Shown here: piece after piece, positions 22,917-34,185 of the stretch
Numbering within the stretch: position 1 is the first letter of the stretch
Layout: each line of letters opens with the position of its first letter
DNA from: Alisma plantago-aquatica
Lineage: Eukaryota; Streptophyta; Magnoliopsida; Alismatales; Alismataceae
Assembly: GCA_963693085.1 (NCBI GenBank)
Contig: OY856409.1
Location: forward strand, 1,532,102,472 to 1,532,166,471
DNA length: 64,000 bases
Direction: 5' to 3'
Translations under genes and position numbers: made by a program
The notes under the pieces: model-generated
The model's database searches: none
The model's input: only the letters and a program-made list of their open reading frames with translations
Told to the model about the DNA's origin: nothing

Positions 22917-24392
22917 CTAAGTTTTAGGAATCCAAGCTAACTCATCTTTCTTTCTCTTAAATGGGCATGAAAATGAATAATGTCCAAGACGCATGCAATA
23001 ATGACAGCTGATAGAGTCAACTTCATTTCTTTGTAACTTAGCAATATCTTTCTTTGCCTGATCTAAATTGGATACTAGAAAGTTTCTTTCTTTGACAACC
23101 TCATCATAATCTAAATGTGAACATAGAATAGGTTGTTTCTGAAGATCATTCACTTGAGTTTGTAAATTTGACTTTTCTAAGGAAAGAAGATTGCAATTAG
23201 CTTCTACCAATTTTAACTGAAGAGCATAATTTTCATTTTCCTTTTTGAAATTTTCATTTTCAGATACAAGAGCAAGAAGTTTAGCATTTAAATCTTTATT
23301 TGCTTTCTTAAGTTTCTTCTTGCACTCAATATATTTCTGATGAGTATCTTGAAGACTAGCAACTATATCTTCTTTTGATAGATCATAAAGACTTACCTCT
23401 TCTTTGTCTTCATTTGTTGTAGCAATGAGGCATTCTGCTTCTTCATCATCGCTATCATCACTTGAATCATCCCATGCAGCTCGATATGCTTTTTCTTTCT
23501 TTTTGTGGGATGATTTCTTCCCTTTCTTGAGTGTTGGACAATCACTTTTCATATGTCCTTTCTTACCACATTCGAAGCACCTGGAAGAAGAAACACTAGA
23601 AGTTTTATTAGTTTTAAAACTTTTATATTTCTTACCATTTACAACGAGAGTTTCTTCTTCACTATCATCTTCACTTGTGTCATGATTGTCTCTAGTTGAA
23701 GCTTTGAATGCAATGTCCTTCTTTTTCCCATGTTGACGTTCATGTTCTCTTCTCTCTTCCTCTTCTAGATCTACCTCATGAGCTTCTAAATTGCCAATGA
23801 GTTGCTCCATTTTGAGTCGAGTGAGGTCATTTGCTTCTGCAATGGCTGTCACCTTTGGCTTGTATTTAGGAGGAAGTGATCGAAGAATTTTTGATACCTG
23901 ATCTTCCTCAAGAACAGGTTTTCCTAGGGCACTTAAACCATTAACAATAGTAGAGAATTTTGAAAACATTTCACTAATAGACTCATTTGGATCCATACGA
24001 AAATGTTCAAACTTCGTTTTAAGCATGCTAACTTTGGAATTTCTAACTTGGGCTGTACCCTCATAGGTTATAGATAGTTTATGCCAAATGTCATAAGTTG
24101 TATCACAATTTGATATTCTATTAAATTCTCCTACTGAAATAGAACAATATAAAATACTTACAGCTTTTGCATTCATTTGGGCTAGTTTTACCGTATTTGC
24201 ATCCCATTCCGCAAATTCATTTTGAGGAAGCACATATGGAGTAGACACCATTCTCCATAACTCCCAGTTGATTCCTTGGAAGTAGAATTGCATCCTCCTC
24301 TTTCAATATTGGTAGTTTGTTCCATCGAACGGTGGAGGCCTAGCAACAAGTGTCCCTTCAATGTTGAGGTTGTTGAGCACTCCATCACCCAT
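22917..24392 (-). pseudogene. Copia gag, one in-frame stop
   Basis: Nucleocapsid/capsid protein of the gag-only Copia element. The likely start is the ATG 24392-24390, because the N-terminal block 'PPPFDGTNYQY(W)K.RMQ' conserved in Copia gag lies upstream of the ATG at 24293. The W codon of that block is TGA at 24303-24305, the only break. It continues for 458 codons with the UBN2-type helical capsid core (ITYEGTAQVRNSKVSMLKTK, PNESISEMFSKFSTIVNGL). Then come a CCHC knuckle CFECGKKGHMKSDC, an acidic segment, a long coiled coil, and a second knuckle CHYCMRLGHYSFSC near the end. It stops at AWIPKT, where an autonomous Copia would run on toward protease. Downstream translation from 24293 could give a nearly complete protein lacking about 33 residues. 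Confidence 0.85.
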
Positions 24393-24427
24393 TTCTTCAA
24401 GACCTTGTTAGGGTTCCTTGAAGCCTT

Positions 24428-24439
24428 GCTCTGATACCA
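24428..24439 (-). promoter_or_regulatory. Primer-binding site, initiator-Met tRNA type
   Basis: TGGTATCAGAGC on the minus strand, two bases inside the 5' LTR end. This is the standard plant Copia primer site, and it establishes the minus orientation. Confidence 0.9.
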
Positions 24440-24441
24440 AT

Positions 24442-25858
24442 TGAAAACCTCTAGAGGGGGGGTGAATAGAGTTTTATAGATATTTTAACAATTATTTAAC
24501 TCAAACAACCACAATGAAAATATTGGATAAGGAGACACAGGGTTTAGAGTGGTTCCAACTATAGCAAATACTATAGCCGTCAATCCACTACCCGGTTGCT
24601 TACCCAACCGGGATTTAAAAAGAAATTTATTTTATTACCTCGCAAGGACTTTACATAAAATACAATTTCTTTTCCCAAACCCTTCAAGCAGCCTTCACCT
24701 AGAAGTAATCGCCCAACCTTGAAGCAGCCTTCCCTTGAAGTAGATGCACCAACTCCCGTTGCACCAGCCTTCTGAAGTAGCTTCCTGTGCGATAGCCTTC
24801 TTGAAGTAGCTTGAAGTCCCCTTCTCCACCTGAGAAGTCAACCCTCTCCAATCCGCAGCCTCCAACCCTAGGAGTAGCAAGGAGAGTACAAAAGATAAAA
24901 AGGAACAAGAAGGAAAATAGAAATTACAATACCGTTGTAAGCACAAGGCTTGATTTTCCTATATCAAGCGTTTAGATCTCCTAACCAATGTGTATGACAA
25001 TGTGATTGTAGTGGATAGGAGATACTAGCCTATAGGACACGAAATGGGAGCAATAGGAATGAATGGCAAGTGTAGGAATTGCTCTATTGCTCTAAAACAG
25101 ATTGCAAGTGAGTATTCAAGCTCAAGTATAGCACAATTATAGCTTAGGTGTATTTTGGTGTCCTAAGGCATGTCCTATTTATAGGAGTGGCCTATGAATA
25201 CTTAAGGATGTTCTAGACAACTTCTAGGGGCTTCTAAGTGCTTAACTAGCCGTTAGATATAAGTTAAGTGCATTAGTAACGGCTAGTTACTTTATTCTGC
25301 AGTTGCTGTCAGAGACCATCTCGGTCGACAATTTGTCGACCGAGATACCTACTCGGTCGAAGTTTTGTCGACCGACAGGCTCTCTGGATCAACGTTCATT
25401 TGCAGCTGCCAACTACTTTATCAGCTGTGTCTAACGGCTACTTGGGTCAATCTCGGTCGAGAAGTTTGTCGACCGAGAGTGTCTCGGTCGAGGAGTGTGG
25501 TCGACCGAGATTGACTCTGTTTTCAATCTTTTGATTCACCACTAAGCATGTGTATGAGTGTGCATATGTGATCCTATTTGAAGGGGATGACCTATCTAAG
25601 TGTGGTGATTAGCTAGGAAGATCCAACACTTGATTTACATGCAATCTAAGTACTTGTACATTATATATTTGTACAAGTTTTTACAACAGTGATTACATTG
25701 CATGGAAATATAAATATGTAAGCTCTTTGGATTTTCCCTAGTTACTTTGTCATCCACCTTAATCCTGCACACTCAAGTAGCACGTTAGATCAACAAGAAT
25801 GAAATGTTTGTCATCATCGAAACAAAGGGATTTATCATAATGTCCAATTTATCCAACA
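24442..25858 (-). repeat. 5' LTR of gag-only Copia
   Basis: 1417 bp, aligned without gaps to 20048-21464 with six substitutions. It contains the TATA box at 25174-25185 and inverted-repeat units at 25319-25510. Confidence 0.9.
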
Positions 25859-25863
25859 GATAT
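25859..25863. repeat. Target-site duplication of gag-only Copia (right)
   Basis: GATAT, identical to 20043-20047. Confidence 0.85.
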
Positions 25864-26479
25864 GACATCTAAATTTTGTGTAACTAGGTTTAATGTATGA
25901 GTATGATCCCTAGAATCCATGTCACCTACAATTAAAATGATGAAAAGCCTAAGATAACATGGAAGAGGGTGCATAAAGAAAACTACTTCAAATGTTGATA
26001 GGAAAATCAAATTGAAGTCTTCTCTATGGAAGTAAATATTACAACACTAATCAAATTTACCCAATGTTCACAAACATAGAAAATAATACAAAAAACATCT
26101 AACCAAGATATTAAAAATTATTTCAAAATGGGCATGAGCTTTTAGCATTGTAACATGCAAGGGTTTGAATATGGTGTGTGGCCAATGTTAGTCCCTCTTG
26201 TGCCAACATCATCATTGGTAGTATGTTGCATGGATGACATATTTGATGTGTTGTTGAAAGGCGGAGGGGGAGGGGATTGCAAAGCAAATACCTATTGAGA
26301 CAGAACCAAAGAGAGTGAATGAAAGGTGACGACACCACATTACGTCTGTGGGACCTTTCCCAATGGTCTTGAAATCGTATCATAATTTTATTTGGGGTAT
26401 GTTAGAGGATGAGGTAGATCATGCAGTTGGTTAACTTCTTTATGGAATTTAAAAAAGTTGTAAAAATAGGTCCAAGGGC

Positions 26480-27386
26480 ATCTAGAAAAGTTTTAGGAAA
26501 TGCTAATTTTTTTTTGCAAACTCATCCTTTCAATGGCTCGGGTGGTAACCCCGGTGCCTAACTCATGCACTTTTGCATACACCTTTGTTAATTCAGATAC
26601 CACATCCCTAGTTAGCATACGTCGCTCATGTTTCCTTCACAATCACTTTCGAATCCTATGGTTAGGAGGAGTTCTTGCCTCAACACCTTGGTTATCCATT
26701 CTGGCATTGTTTCCCTCAATCTAGGTGCCACATATCCCATATATGTTGCAACTCTGGTGCTATATACATTGACAAGAGTATCAAATGCATCTAAGTTGAC
26801 AACAACATCATCCTCAAAGGTTATGCCAGATGGTAGTTGTTTGTCCACTGAAGACATAGTATGGTGGCCTCTAGAAATGTACCCCCTCATGTACTCGATG
26901 TCATGGTAATGGCAGAAGGGTTGGCTAATAAATTTTATTAGATCCTTGTTTCCCTATTGTGAAACACTTTCAAAAAGAAATTAAATTTAAATGCAACACA
27001 AGAATGTTATATGGGTGTATTTTTCTACATACCATCAGCGTCTCCCTCCACTATGGGGTGTCAGGAAGTATGGGATTGTTCTTGTTCTCATTCCATCCAA
27101 CACCACTCTTGTTGGTGACAAACTTCAACTTTAAAAATTCCTTCTTGAGGTTCTTCCACTATGTTTTGACACGTTCCAATATAAAATCTAGCATTCCCAT
27201 CCTATTTTGCCAATCATGGAGTGTCTCCCTCCAAACCTCCCTAGTAAACTGCCCATCTATACACCTACCTATGTCATACTTCCTCTTTAATGTTGCAACT
27301 AGAGCCTGACCAAACTCCCTCGACCATACAATATGGAGCTTGGGGTCTATGAAAGACATACTAGCACTGTTGCTGCAATAGAACAT
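26480..27386 (-). pseudogene. Harbinger Myb/SANT-like DNA-binding protein, broken
   Basis: The partner protein of PIF/Harbinger transposases, which binds element ends and brings the transposase in. The first piece (27386-27159) has the Myb/SANT-like (PF12776 type) pattern: W...F...LV...K, then RCIDGQFTREVW, then DFILERVKT. After a stop it continues WKNLKKEFLKLKFV and SGVGWNENKN, matching the 'VKTxWKxLKKDY...SGFGWD' block of this family. The C-terminal part (26890-26612) gives YISRGHHTMSS and a helical tail. Several stops and frame changes mean it is dead. Plus-strand ORFs at 26500-26909 and 26959-27309 are shadows. Confidence 0.65.
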
Positions 27387-27400
27387 GACAATGAGGGTGT

Positions 27401-27808
27401 TTCAAATAAAACTTTTTTCCACCTCAATATGAATATAAATTAAGTTTAAATTTACATTAATGTAAATTGAAATTGGGGTCTGCAAAAGGCATACTAGCCA
27501 TATAGAGTGATTGGGAAGTACACATTAATGTAAATTAAGTTTAAATCCATTCAACCATGTTAAACCTAGGTGTCTATGCTAAATATTGGGGAAGTTGGTT
27601 ACAAATACGTGAATAGTCCAAAGTCCAAACCAGGAACAACTAAATCAGATGATGCATATATATATGAATGGGGCAGAAAGGTTCGGATAATGTTGCATAC
27701 AATGGGGAAAAAAATTCTGACCATGGCCATGATAATCCACACACCAAAAATATACATCAACTTAGTAATTCAAACACAAACACAAACATCCAAAACAATA
27801 TAGTCCAC
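27401..27808. other. AT-rich stretch without recognised genes
   Basis: About 400 bp between the Harbinger Myb-like gene and the tandem duplication. The 77-codon ORF at 27570-27803 has no recognisable domain. It may hold the Harbinger terminus. Confidence 0.3.
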
Positions 27809-28104
27809 ATAATTCATACAATTTAGATCATCCCCTGTGACCAAACAATATAGAAAAATCAACACAATTCAGTTAAAAGATAGATGGATACTTGACTATA
27901 AACTCGCATAAACTCCTCGTCATAATGAGGCTCCTAAGACATGTGTTTTGTTAGTTATAATTCATACAATTTAGATCATCCCCTGTGACCAAACAATATA
28001 GAAAAATCAACACAATTCAGTTAAAAGATAGATGGATACTTGACTATAAACTCGCATAAACTCCTCGTCATAATGAGGCTCCTAAGACATGTGTTTTGTT
28101 AGTT
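27809..28104. repeat. Exact 148-bp tandem duplication
   Basis: 27809-27956 and 27957-28104 are identical over 148 bp by eye, beginning ATAATTCATACAATTTAGAT. The lack of any difference implies a recent event, or gene conversion or an assembly artefact. Confidence 0.85.
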
Positions 28105-28208
28105 ATATAGATAGTATAAGAATAAGTGGATGCATATACAAATAGACTACATGTGATTTTTGACATAATCATCATATGAGTAGTTGTCAAATATAAATCA
28201 ACTTTATG

Positions 28209-28333
28209 TCTATTGGTATGTATGCCCATAGAGAACGTCATGTGATGATTGTAATGGGATACTTTGTAAATGATTTGAATAATAATATAGCCAATTTCCG
28301 ATATATATGTTTTAACTGTTTCTAAGATGATAG
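28209..28333 (+). repeat. 5' LTR of Copia-2 plus copy, first part
   Basis: Starts TCTATTGGTATGTATGCCC and matches the first 120 bp of the 3' LTR at 44296 onward. It continues at 32057 after the nested solo LTR. Confidence 0.8.
28329..28333. repeat. Target-site duplication of solo LTR (left)
   Basis: GATAG, followed by TGTAAAGAAG, the left end of the nested LTR. It matches 32057-32061. Confidence 0.75.
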
Positions 28334-31300
28334 TGTAAAGAAGTGAAACCACTCCTCTACTAGAAAGAAAAGACCACATCCCTTAACCAAACACCACGTA
28401 AAAGTTTTCACCAAAGGGATGGAGATCAATTCATTCAACATGTATGTATCATTACACAATGAGTAGCAGTGGAAAAGAAATATTATCTAACAATTTACAA
28501 AGCTTTTTACAACACATCACCATAAAAGGTGTTCTAAAGGAAAACTAAACATAAAGCCAAGGACTAAGCCGAGGGTCATCTAACCACCTCTTCAAGCCTC
28601 CCAAAGATCAACTACAAGGTTGTTGTTGAAGCTACTGTCCTCGATCTAACCTGGGGTTGGAAGCATACGCCACCAAGAAGAAACAAAAAGAAGACAATCA
28701 ACAAAAAGCTGGTATGTGTATACTAAACGAATCTTTGAGCAATTTAAGAATTAAGGACTACAAATGTAAAATGCTTCCCATACAAGAGATAAGGACTACC
28801 CACATGGGCATAAAAGAATAAGATCATAACACAAGGGATAAAAGAGGATACTTGCCATAACAATAAAATTTGTGCAGCAAAAGCACGTAAATAGGTAGTA
28901 GGGCACACACCCCACAACCAATCATCAAACCTACATGCATGTGAGATAAACATAGTCCTAGAAAAATATAAAATACAAAGGTGGCCAAGGCTTCACATCC
29001 TTGAAAACCTGATAGAGAATGACTCACCGTCAAACTCCCAAATATATATAAGTTGAGCCAAGGCTTCACATCCTTGAAACTCGGGTATGGGGCACCACCA
29101 CCACCATCCCATAAACAAAATGGGCACACACCCAAAAACCAAAGTAATTTACATTATTATAGTGCTACTGATTCACATTGCAAGTAAATATAGAGGCAAG
29201 TAGAAAAGTATAGTCAGAATTATCAAGGTTGCCATCACACAATGGACAACTCAACATATAAGCAATTCCACATCAAATGTGGCACATAACAATATAAAAG
29301 ATCAACATGCACCAAGGCACCAGATGTGATATCAAGAAATTATCTGAGTTCATAAAAAGTAAGATAGTTCATACGAACCATGATAACAAGAGATAAGACA
29401 TTTTGTGTAGGCAAAAGTCAAAAGAAAGATAAAATAGGTGAATTGCTCAATATGGATGAATAGGGGATACAACATACCTCAAATAAAGGTCCAACAGGTC
29501 CAAAGTACTTTTGGATCCAAAACTAGGTCACCAAAGAGCCTATTAAACACATATACCGATTTTATGTCAATTTCATATATATAAACCAAACCCTAAAAAC
29601 TACCTTTTTATATATGTGAGAATTAGGTTATGAAAACTATTCCATATTTTAGGTTATGTTATTACGAGTCTAAAACATATTTTATTATATTTTTCTGACT
29701 TATAGATTATTAGTTATGAATTATTCAAGTTTTATCTTATTTAATTAGATCCATTAAAAACACATGTTTAAAACATTAGATTCAGGAGATAAAACCAATA
29801 CCATAAGAAAGCTTGCATTTTTCTGAATCAAACGACTATTTTTCCTTATTTTTCTTGCATTGAGTGAATTATTATGAATTTTACAAAATTGGACGAATCA
29901 TAAAATCCCATGTGGCAAGATATTTGAGAAAAAAATAAAAGAGAGGGAGAGGCCACACAGACTTGGGCCGGCCACTCAAAGCCGCCCATGTAGCGGGCAC
30001 ACAACCAGCTCAGCGCGGATCGCGCAAAACAAAAGAGAAGAGAGCGGGGTGAAAAGACCAAACTACCCCCAAAAGAAAAACAAAGCGGGAGAGGAAAATC
30101 GGGGGGTACCATCGACAAAACACAGCAACCTTTTTTCTTCACTGAACAAGCCCGAAGCTAGCAAGAAGAGGAGCGAGCCTCCGATCATAACCCGGTCGCA
30201 GAGGATCGTTTCGAGAAAACGACCACGCTATCGAGTTCATGAGGTCACAACGAAATCAACGATCCTGATCATGGCTCAAACATCGGTCGGAGAAGCCAGA
30301 ACCACCTTCCGCCATGACCAGAAAGTCCAGGAGAAACGAGAGGGAACCAGAGTGAACTGGTGGAGGAACGAGTCGAAGAAAATGGAGAACAAACTTGGTC
30401 GAGGCTACACAAGCAAAAACAATACCAAACGCATGAGGAGAGCGAGCAGGGACCTCACCGAAGGTGACCAAGAATAGAATCCAAACTGAGCTTGTAGACC
30501 GGGAGGTAGGGCAAACCACAGACAAAAGTACAAGAAGGGAAAGACGGAGGGTCGTCCAGGGATGCTCACCGAGGAACCAATTGCCTTGAGGGTGGCCGAG
30601 ATGGTCGGGGCGTCGCCAAGGTCGCCGGAGACGAAACCAAGTAGGCCCGGCTGCACCAAGCACTATCTGGTCCAATTGAGGTCAGGGTTGAAAAGAAGAA
30701 AGGTCAAGGATCGTTTCTGGACAGTTAACCACGAAGAAGGAAGGGTGAAGAGATGACTGCGGAAAAATGATGGAGAGAGGGAAATTGGGGGTTATTTATA
30801 TAGACCACCATAGGGGTGATATAAGGGATCAGATTGAGCGGAATCCAACAAGGAAACCATAGGAGCAAAAATCGTGAACTGAGATTGAGTGTAGACCGAG
30901 AAATCCCAATCGGAAAATATTGCGCCGAAACGACTCTGTTTCCGCTTCCGTCACGAGGTAGAAGAAAAGCCGGTAGCCGTCCAATCAAGAAACAACGGCC
31001 CAGATCCAAGCGCGCTAAACAAACCGCGTGACAACAAGGAAAATCGGAAATCATTTGAATAAAACAAGGGAAATTCAAATAATATATATATATATATTCT
31101 CTTTCCTGATTTAGGGGTTCTAGAATAATCCAAATTAAACCAAAATTTGCACATATGTTAAATTAAACATGTAGTTTCTGAATATCCAATTAGTTTTGCC
31201 TTTTGGAAACCTTTAATGGCTTAAATAAATCAATTATCATTTTCTCTTTCTTTCTTCATTTATGGCTTTAGGATTATCCAAATTTTATGAAACATGACAC

Positions 31301-32056
31301 ATAAGTCATAATTAATGTGTTGGATACAAATTTGTTTTTATTTCCAACTTTTGGTGTCATGATTTACATCTATTTATTAATTACACCTTTTAGGCATTTT
31401 CTCTCTCCTAAAATTACCTAATAATCAAACATTATCCAAATTAGTTGCAAATTTGCCCAAAAGGCTTATTTTTATGTTTAGATTACGAATTTGAAGTTAT
31501 TTTTCCAATTTGAGGGCATTAACTATTTTATTTCACTTTATTGACCTAATTCCTTTTTTCTTTAGATAAGGACATTAATATATACAATTATCTTTCAAAT
31601 TAAATGATACTTGGCCCTTAAGTTACATTTTGATCAAGAAAATGAATTTTAGTGTCAAATTATCCTAATGGGTTTCCAATTATAAATTTTGGCACATTAT
31701 CTTCTTTACTCATTAATTCACATATTACCATTCATTTTGCATTTATCTTCTCCTTTATACAAAATTCGGATTTTCTCCTATTTCTCTTATCCTAGAAAGT
31801 GCTAAAAAGTTCCAAGATGAATTATTTTATGATTTCTATTACTTAGTGACAAATTATACTTCAACCCTACATTAAGATTATATGAGGAGGTATTTATCCA
31901 ACTAAGTTCTTTAATTTCTTATTATCACCTAAATGAGTTATTATTAAGCACAAAGTATTTTGTATTCCCTTAATTACATGATTTAGTTTATTCTTGTTTG
32001 GCTAAGACAAAAAGGGTAAAACTACTAGGATAGGGTTCTATTTCTAGTATGTTACA
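28334..32056 (-). repeat. Solo LTR, chromovirus (Tekay/Del)-type, 3.7 kb
   Basis: This 3723-bp insert inside the Copia-2 5' LTR has TG...CA ends with inverted termini TGTAA/TTACA and a 5-bp TSD GATAG. On the minus strand it begins TGTAACATACTAG, like the LTRs of Tekay/Del elements. It has a minus-strand TATA box at 30792-30803. No PBS, PPT or pol is present inside, so it is best read as a solo LTR left by recombination between two LTRs. Its sequence is partly homologous to 12150-14607. Overlapping ORFs on both strands at 30049-30675 come from its GC-rich patch and are not supported as genes. Confidence 0.7.
30792..30803 (-). promoter_or_regulatory. TATA box in solo LTR
   Basis: CTATATAAATAA on the minus strand, just upstream (in the minus sense) of the GC-rich segment 29940-30780. 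Confidence 0.5.
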
Positions 32057-32061
32057 GATAG
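32057..32061. repeat. Target-site duplication of solo LTR (right)
   Basis: GATAG, identical to 28329-28333. The Copia-2 LTR sequence resumes with TGTAACATGATAG. Confidence 0.75.
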
Positions 32062-34171
32062 TGTAACATGATAGATGTCTGAAGAATTGTTTTACTCATT
32101 GACGTATGATTTTCGGTTAAGGACCTAAATGATGAGATCATACGGATGTTAAGAGTATACATTCTTGTCTAGTCCGTAGTCAGTTGTTATTGTGGAAATA
32201 ACCATAGACATCAATAACACTAAAGACTAGATTGTGTGTTGGTTGATGACAGAATCTCATTAGTCATGATATAGTGATATCAAATCAAGCACATAGGTAC
32301 TTGTTAGAGAACAAGTGTATCAGACAGACCCACCGTGAGAGTGACACATGGAACCATGATTTGGTAGTCACAGTCAGCTCTCACAGGGATAGTGGTGAAT
32401 GTGATTCTTCGACCTAAAATCACTACACTCAACACATGTCATTGGGTACACTTTGACATCATCAAATGCAATCCTAAAACATGGGTTGTTATAAAGGTGA
32501 TGATTGGGTGACTTTGACACATGGGGCTTTTGAGGGGTGAATGATGGATATGGGATTTGTCCCTCTTAAGGGAGTTTAATGTCCGTGGACACTTGATGAG
32601 TGGGATTGGGAAAGGCATGCACATGCACGTGTGAATCAATATGAGATATTGATGTCACACACATCTCACCCAGTCTGCTCTGAGATCAAGGAAATGGATG
32701 AACGTTGAAAGAATGATTGTACCATGCCTTGAGTTCATTCAAGACATTAGTGATAAAGGAATTATACATTCACTGTAACACCATTCACAGATTGTAGGAT
32801 TGAAAGTTGTTCTCCAACTTTCTATTTCACTTGGGTAGCACTGATGTGCGACTAGGCACCACTCTTTGCTTGTGAAGTCATAAGTGTTATGGACTTTCAC
32901 TGCCAATGTGAAATGGACCTGCAGGTTCACACACATAGGATTTAACCTGGAAGAGGAGATTTTCCACAAATGATGTTTAGATTAATTACTAAAGGAGTTT
33001 AGTAGTTCAATTAAACACTCAGTTGATTGATAGCTCAAAATCATACTGTTCAAGGTGTTGGACCAATTGATTAGAGTTTCAGATTGATTGAAACTGTGAT
33101 TGACTGATTTTACACAATCTGTACTTCCAACCGATCGGCTCATGAGATGAACCGATCAGTTCATGAGATGAACCGATCAGCTCAGGTTGGTGAACCGATC
33201 AGCTCAACTGGTGAGAAGATTGGCTCATGTATCACTGAGACGATCAGCTCAATTGTTGAACCATTCAGCTCATGTGACCAACGAAGATCGTTTGGAAAGT
33301 TGATTTTGCAAATACAATTTGTTTCACTTGTACAAATTCGATTTGGATAAGGATTAATATTTGATTAATCGGAAACAAATATGAAAGTCAATTTGAGTTG
33401 GACCAGGACCACGAATCGATCAGCTCATGAGATGAATCGATCGGCTTAGGGGTACCAAATGATCAGTTCAGATTAAAACGATCTGTTGAGGTCACCAAAC
33501 GATCGTTTCAAGGTTGAAACAATCAGTTCAACTGGCGCAGTTGGTAGTTTTGTGGAAAATCTTGAAACCTTCCGCTCCTATTTAGTCCTGCATTGCCCGG
33601 GGTAGAGATCCCTGACCCATGTCCCTCCTATATATAGGGGTATTGGGGGTTTCTCAAAACACAACTCAGAACACCAGTTGCTCTGCAACGTTGTCGTTCT
33701 CTCTAGTTTTGGTAACCGAGAGAGAGCCCGAGCAAGTGCTACCGGATAAGGGAGGCACAACGAGGGAATGACAACTACAGGAAGGCAATCGGTTGCAGGA
33801 GAGTGTGCCAGTGACTAGTACGCCGACAGGAGGGTGCGACTCCTTCCGATTCCTTGTGGGACAAGGAGATTGGAGTTCTAGGTAGTCCATGTGGATGACT
33901 GTAGAGGCGGGAGACTTCTACCGCTCGGAGGACAGTAGTGAATCCCGAAAGTCCCGGTGAGACCAGGAGCTGCACAAACATCGTCCATGATCGGAGGTGA
34001 AGACTGCACAAGCCGTGAGGTAACGTCACTGAGCAAGCCTCGGGACAAGGTACGCCTCCACAAACCATCCTTCCTATTGTATAGACGTTGATGCGATCCC
34101 TTTATTCTGGGTTAGGGAGAATAAATTTTTTTTATTTCCACTGCCTTCTCTATCTCCCCTAAAACCCAACA
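32062..34171 (+). repeat. 5' LTR of Copia-2 plus copy, main part
   Basis: Continues the LTR to its end ...AAAACCCAACA beside the PBS. The TATA box CTATATATAGGGG is at 33628-33640. Upstream of it (33125-33540) lie about 13 copies of a 12-13 bp motif near ACCGATC(A/G)G(C/T)TCA, several arranged as inverted pairs. ORFs 33575-34068 are not supported. Confidence 0.8.
33125..33540. repeat. Cluster of ACCGATC(A/G)GCTCA motifs in Copia-2 U3
   Basis: About 13 imperfect copies of ACCGATCAGCTCA and its variants within 415 bp, just upstream of the TATA box. Equivalent clusters are in the 3' LTR (45474-45860) and in the minus copy (47500-47790). The minus copy includes the perfect 16-bp palindrome TGAACCGATCGGTTCA at 47715-47730. 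Confidence 0.75.
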
Positions 34172-34172
34172 G

Positions 34173-34185
34173 TGGTATCAGAGCC
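34173..34185 (+). promoter_or_regulatory. Primer-binding site of Copia-2 plus copy
   Basis: TGGTATCAGAGCC, the initiator-Met tRNA type, one base after the LTR end. Confidence 0.9.

Larger units (their letters stand above)
20048..25858 (-). mobile_element. Young non-autonomous Copia element with gag only (TR-GAG type)
   Basis: A complete 5811-bp element on the minus strand. It has two 1417-bp LTRs differing at six positions (five transitions, one transversion), a 5-bp TSD GATAT, an initiator-Met tRNA primer site (24428-24439) beside the right LTR, gag, then about 1.45 kb of non-coding sequence to a PPT beside the left LTR. There is no protease, integrase, reverse transcriptase or RNase H, so it must be mobilised in trans. 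This organisation fits the known plant class of terminal-repeat retrotransposons with a GAG domain. The near identity of its LTRs makes it the youngest insertion in the window. Confidence 0.9.
18007..27400 (-). mobile_element. PIF/Harbinger DNA transposon, decayed and interrupted
   Basis: Both hallmark genes of a plant PIF/Harbinger element are on the minus strand: a Myb/SANT-like protein (27386-26480) and a DDE transposase (19864-19130, with flanking pieces to 20042). The gag-only Copia element 20048-25858 sits between them with a clean 5-bp TSD, so the Harbinger element was there first. I could not identify its terminal inverted repeats or the 3-bp TSD, so the outer limits are approximate. 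The 18007-19000 part contains no recognised coding. Confidence 0.6.

Noticed and set aside
26500..27309. Plus-strand ORFs of 74-116 codons
   Set aside because: Antisense to the Myb/SANT-like gene, which has recognisable motifs on the minus strand.
30049..30675. Overlapping ORFs of about 140 codons on both strands in the solo LTR
   Set aside because: They lie in a GC-rich patch of an LTR, overlap each other, and neither shows a domain.
28334..32066. Insert read as a Mutator-like element with a 10-bp TSD GATAGTGTAA
   Set aside because: The ends fit TG...CA with a 5-bp TSD GATAG equally well, no terminal inverted repeats longer than about 6 bp exist, and the interior is homologous to an LTR; the extra match TGTAA belongs to the LTR end and the target by chance.
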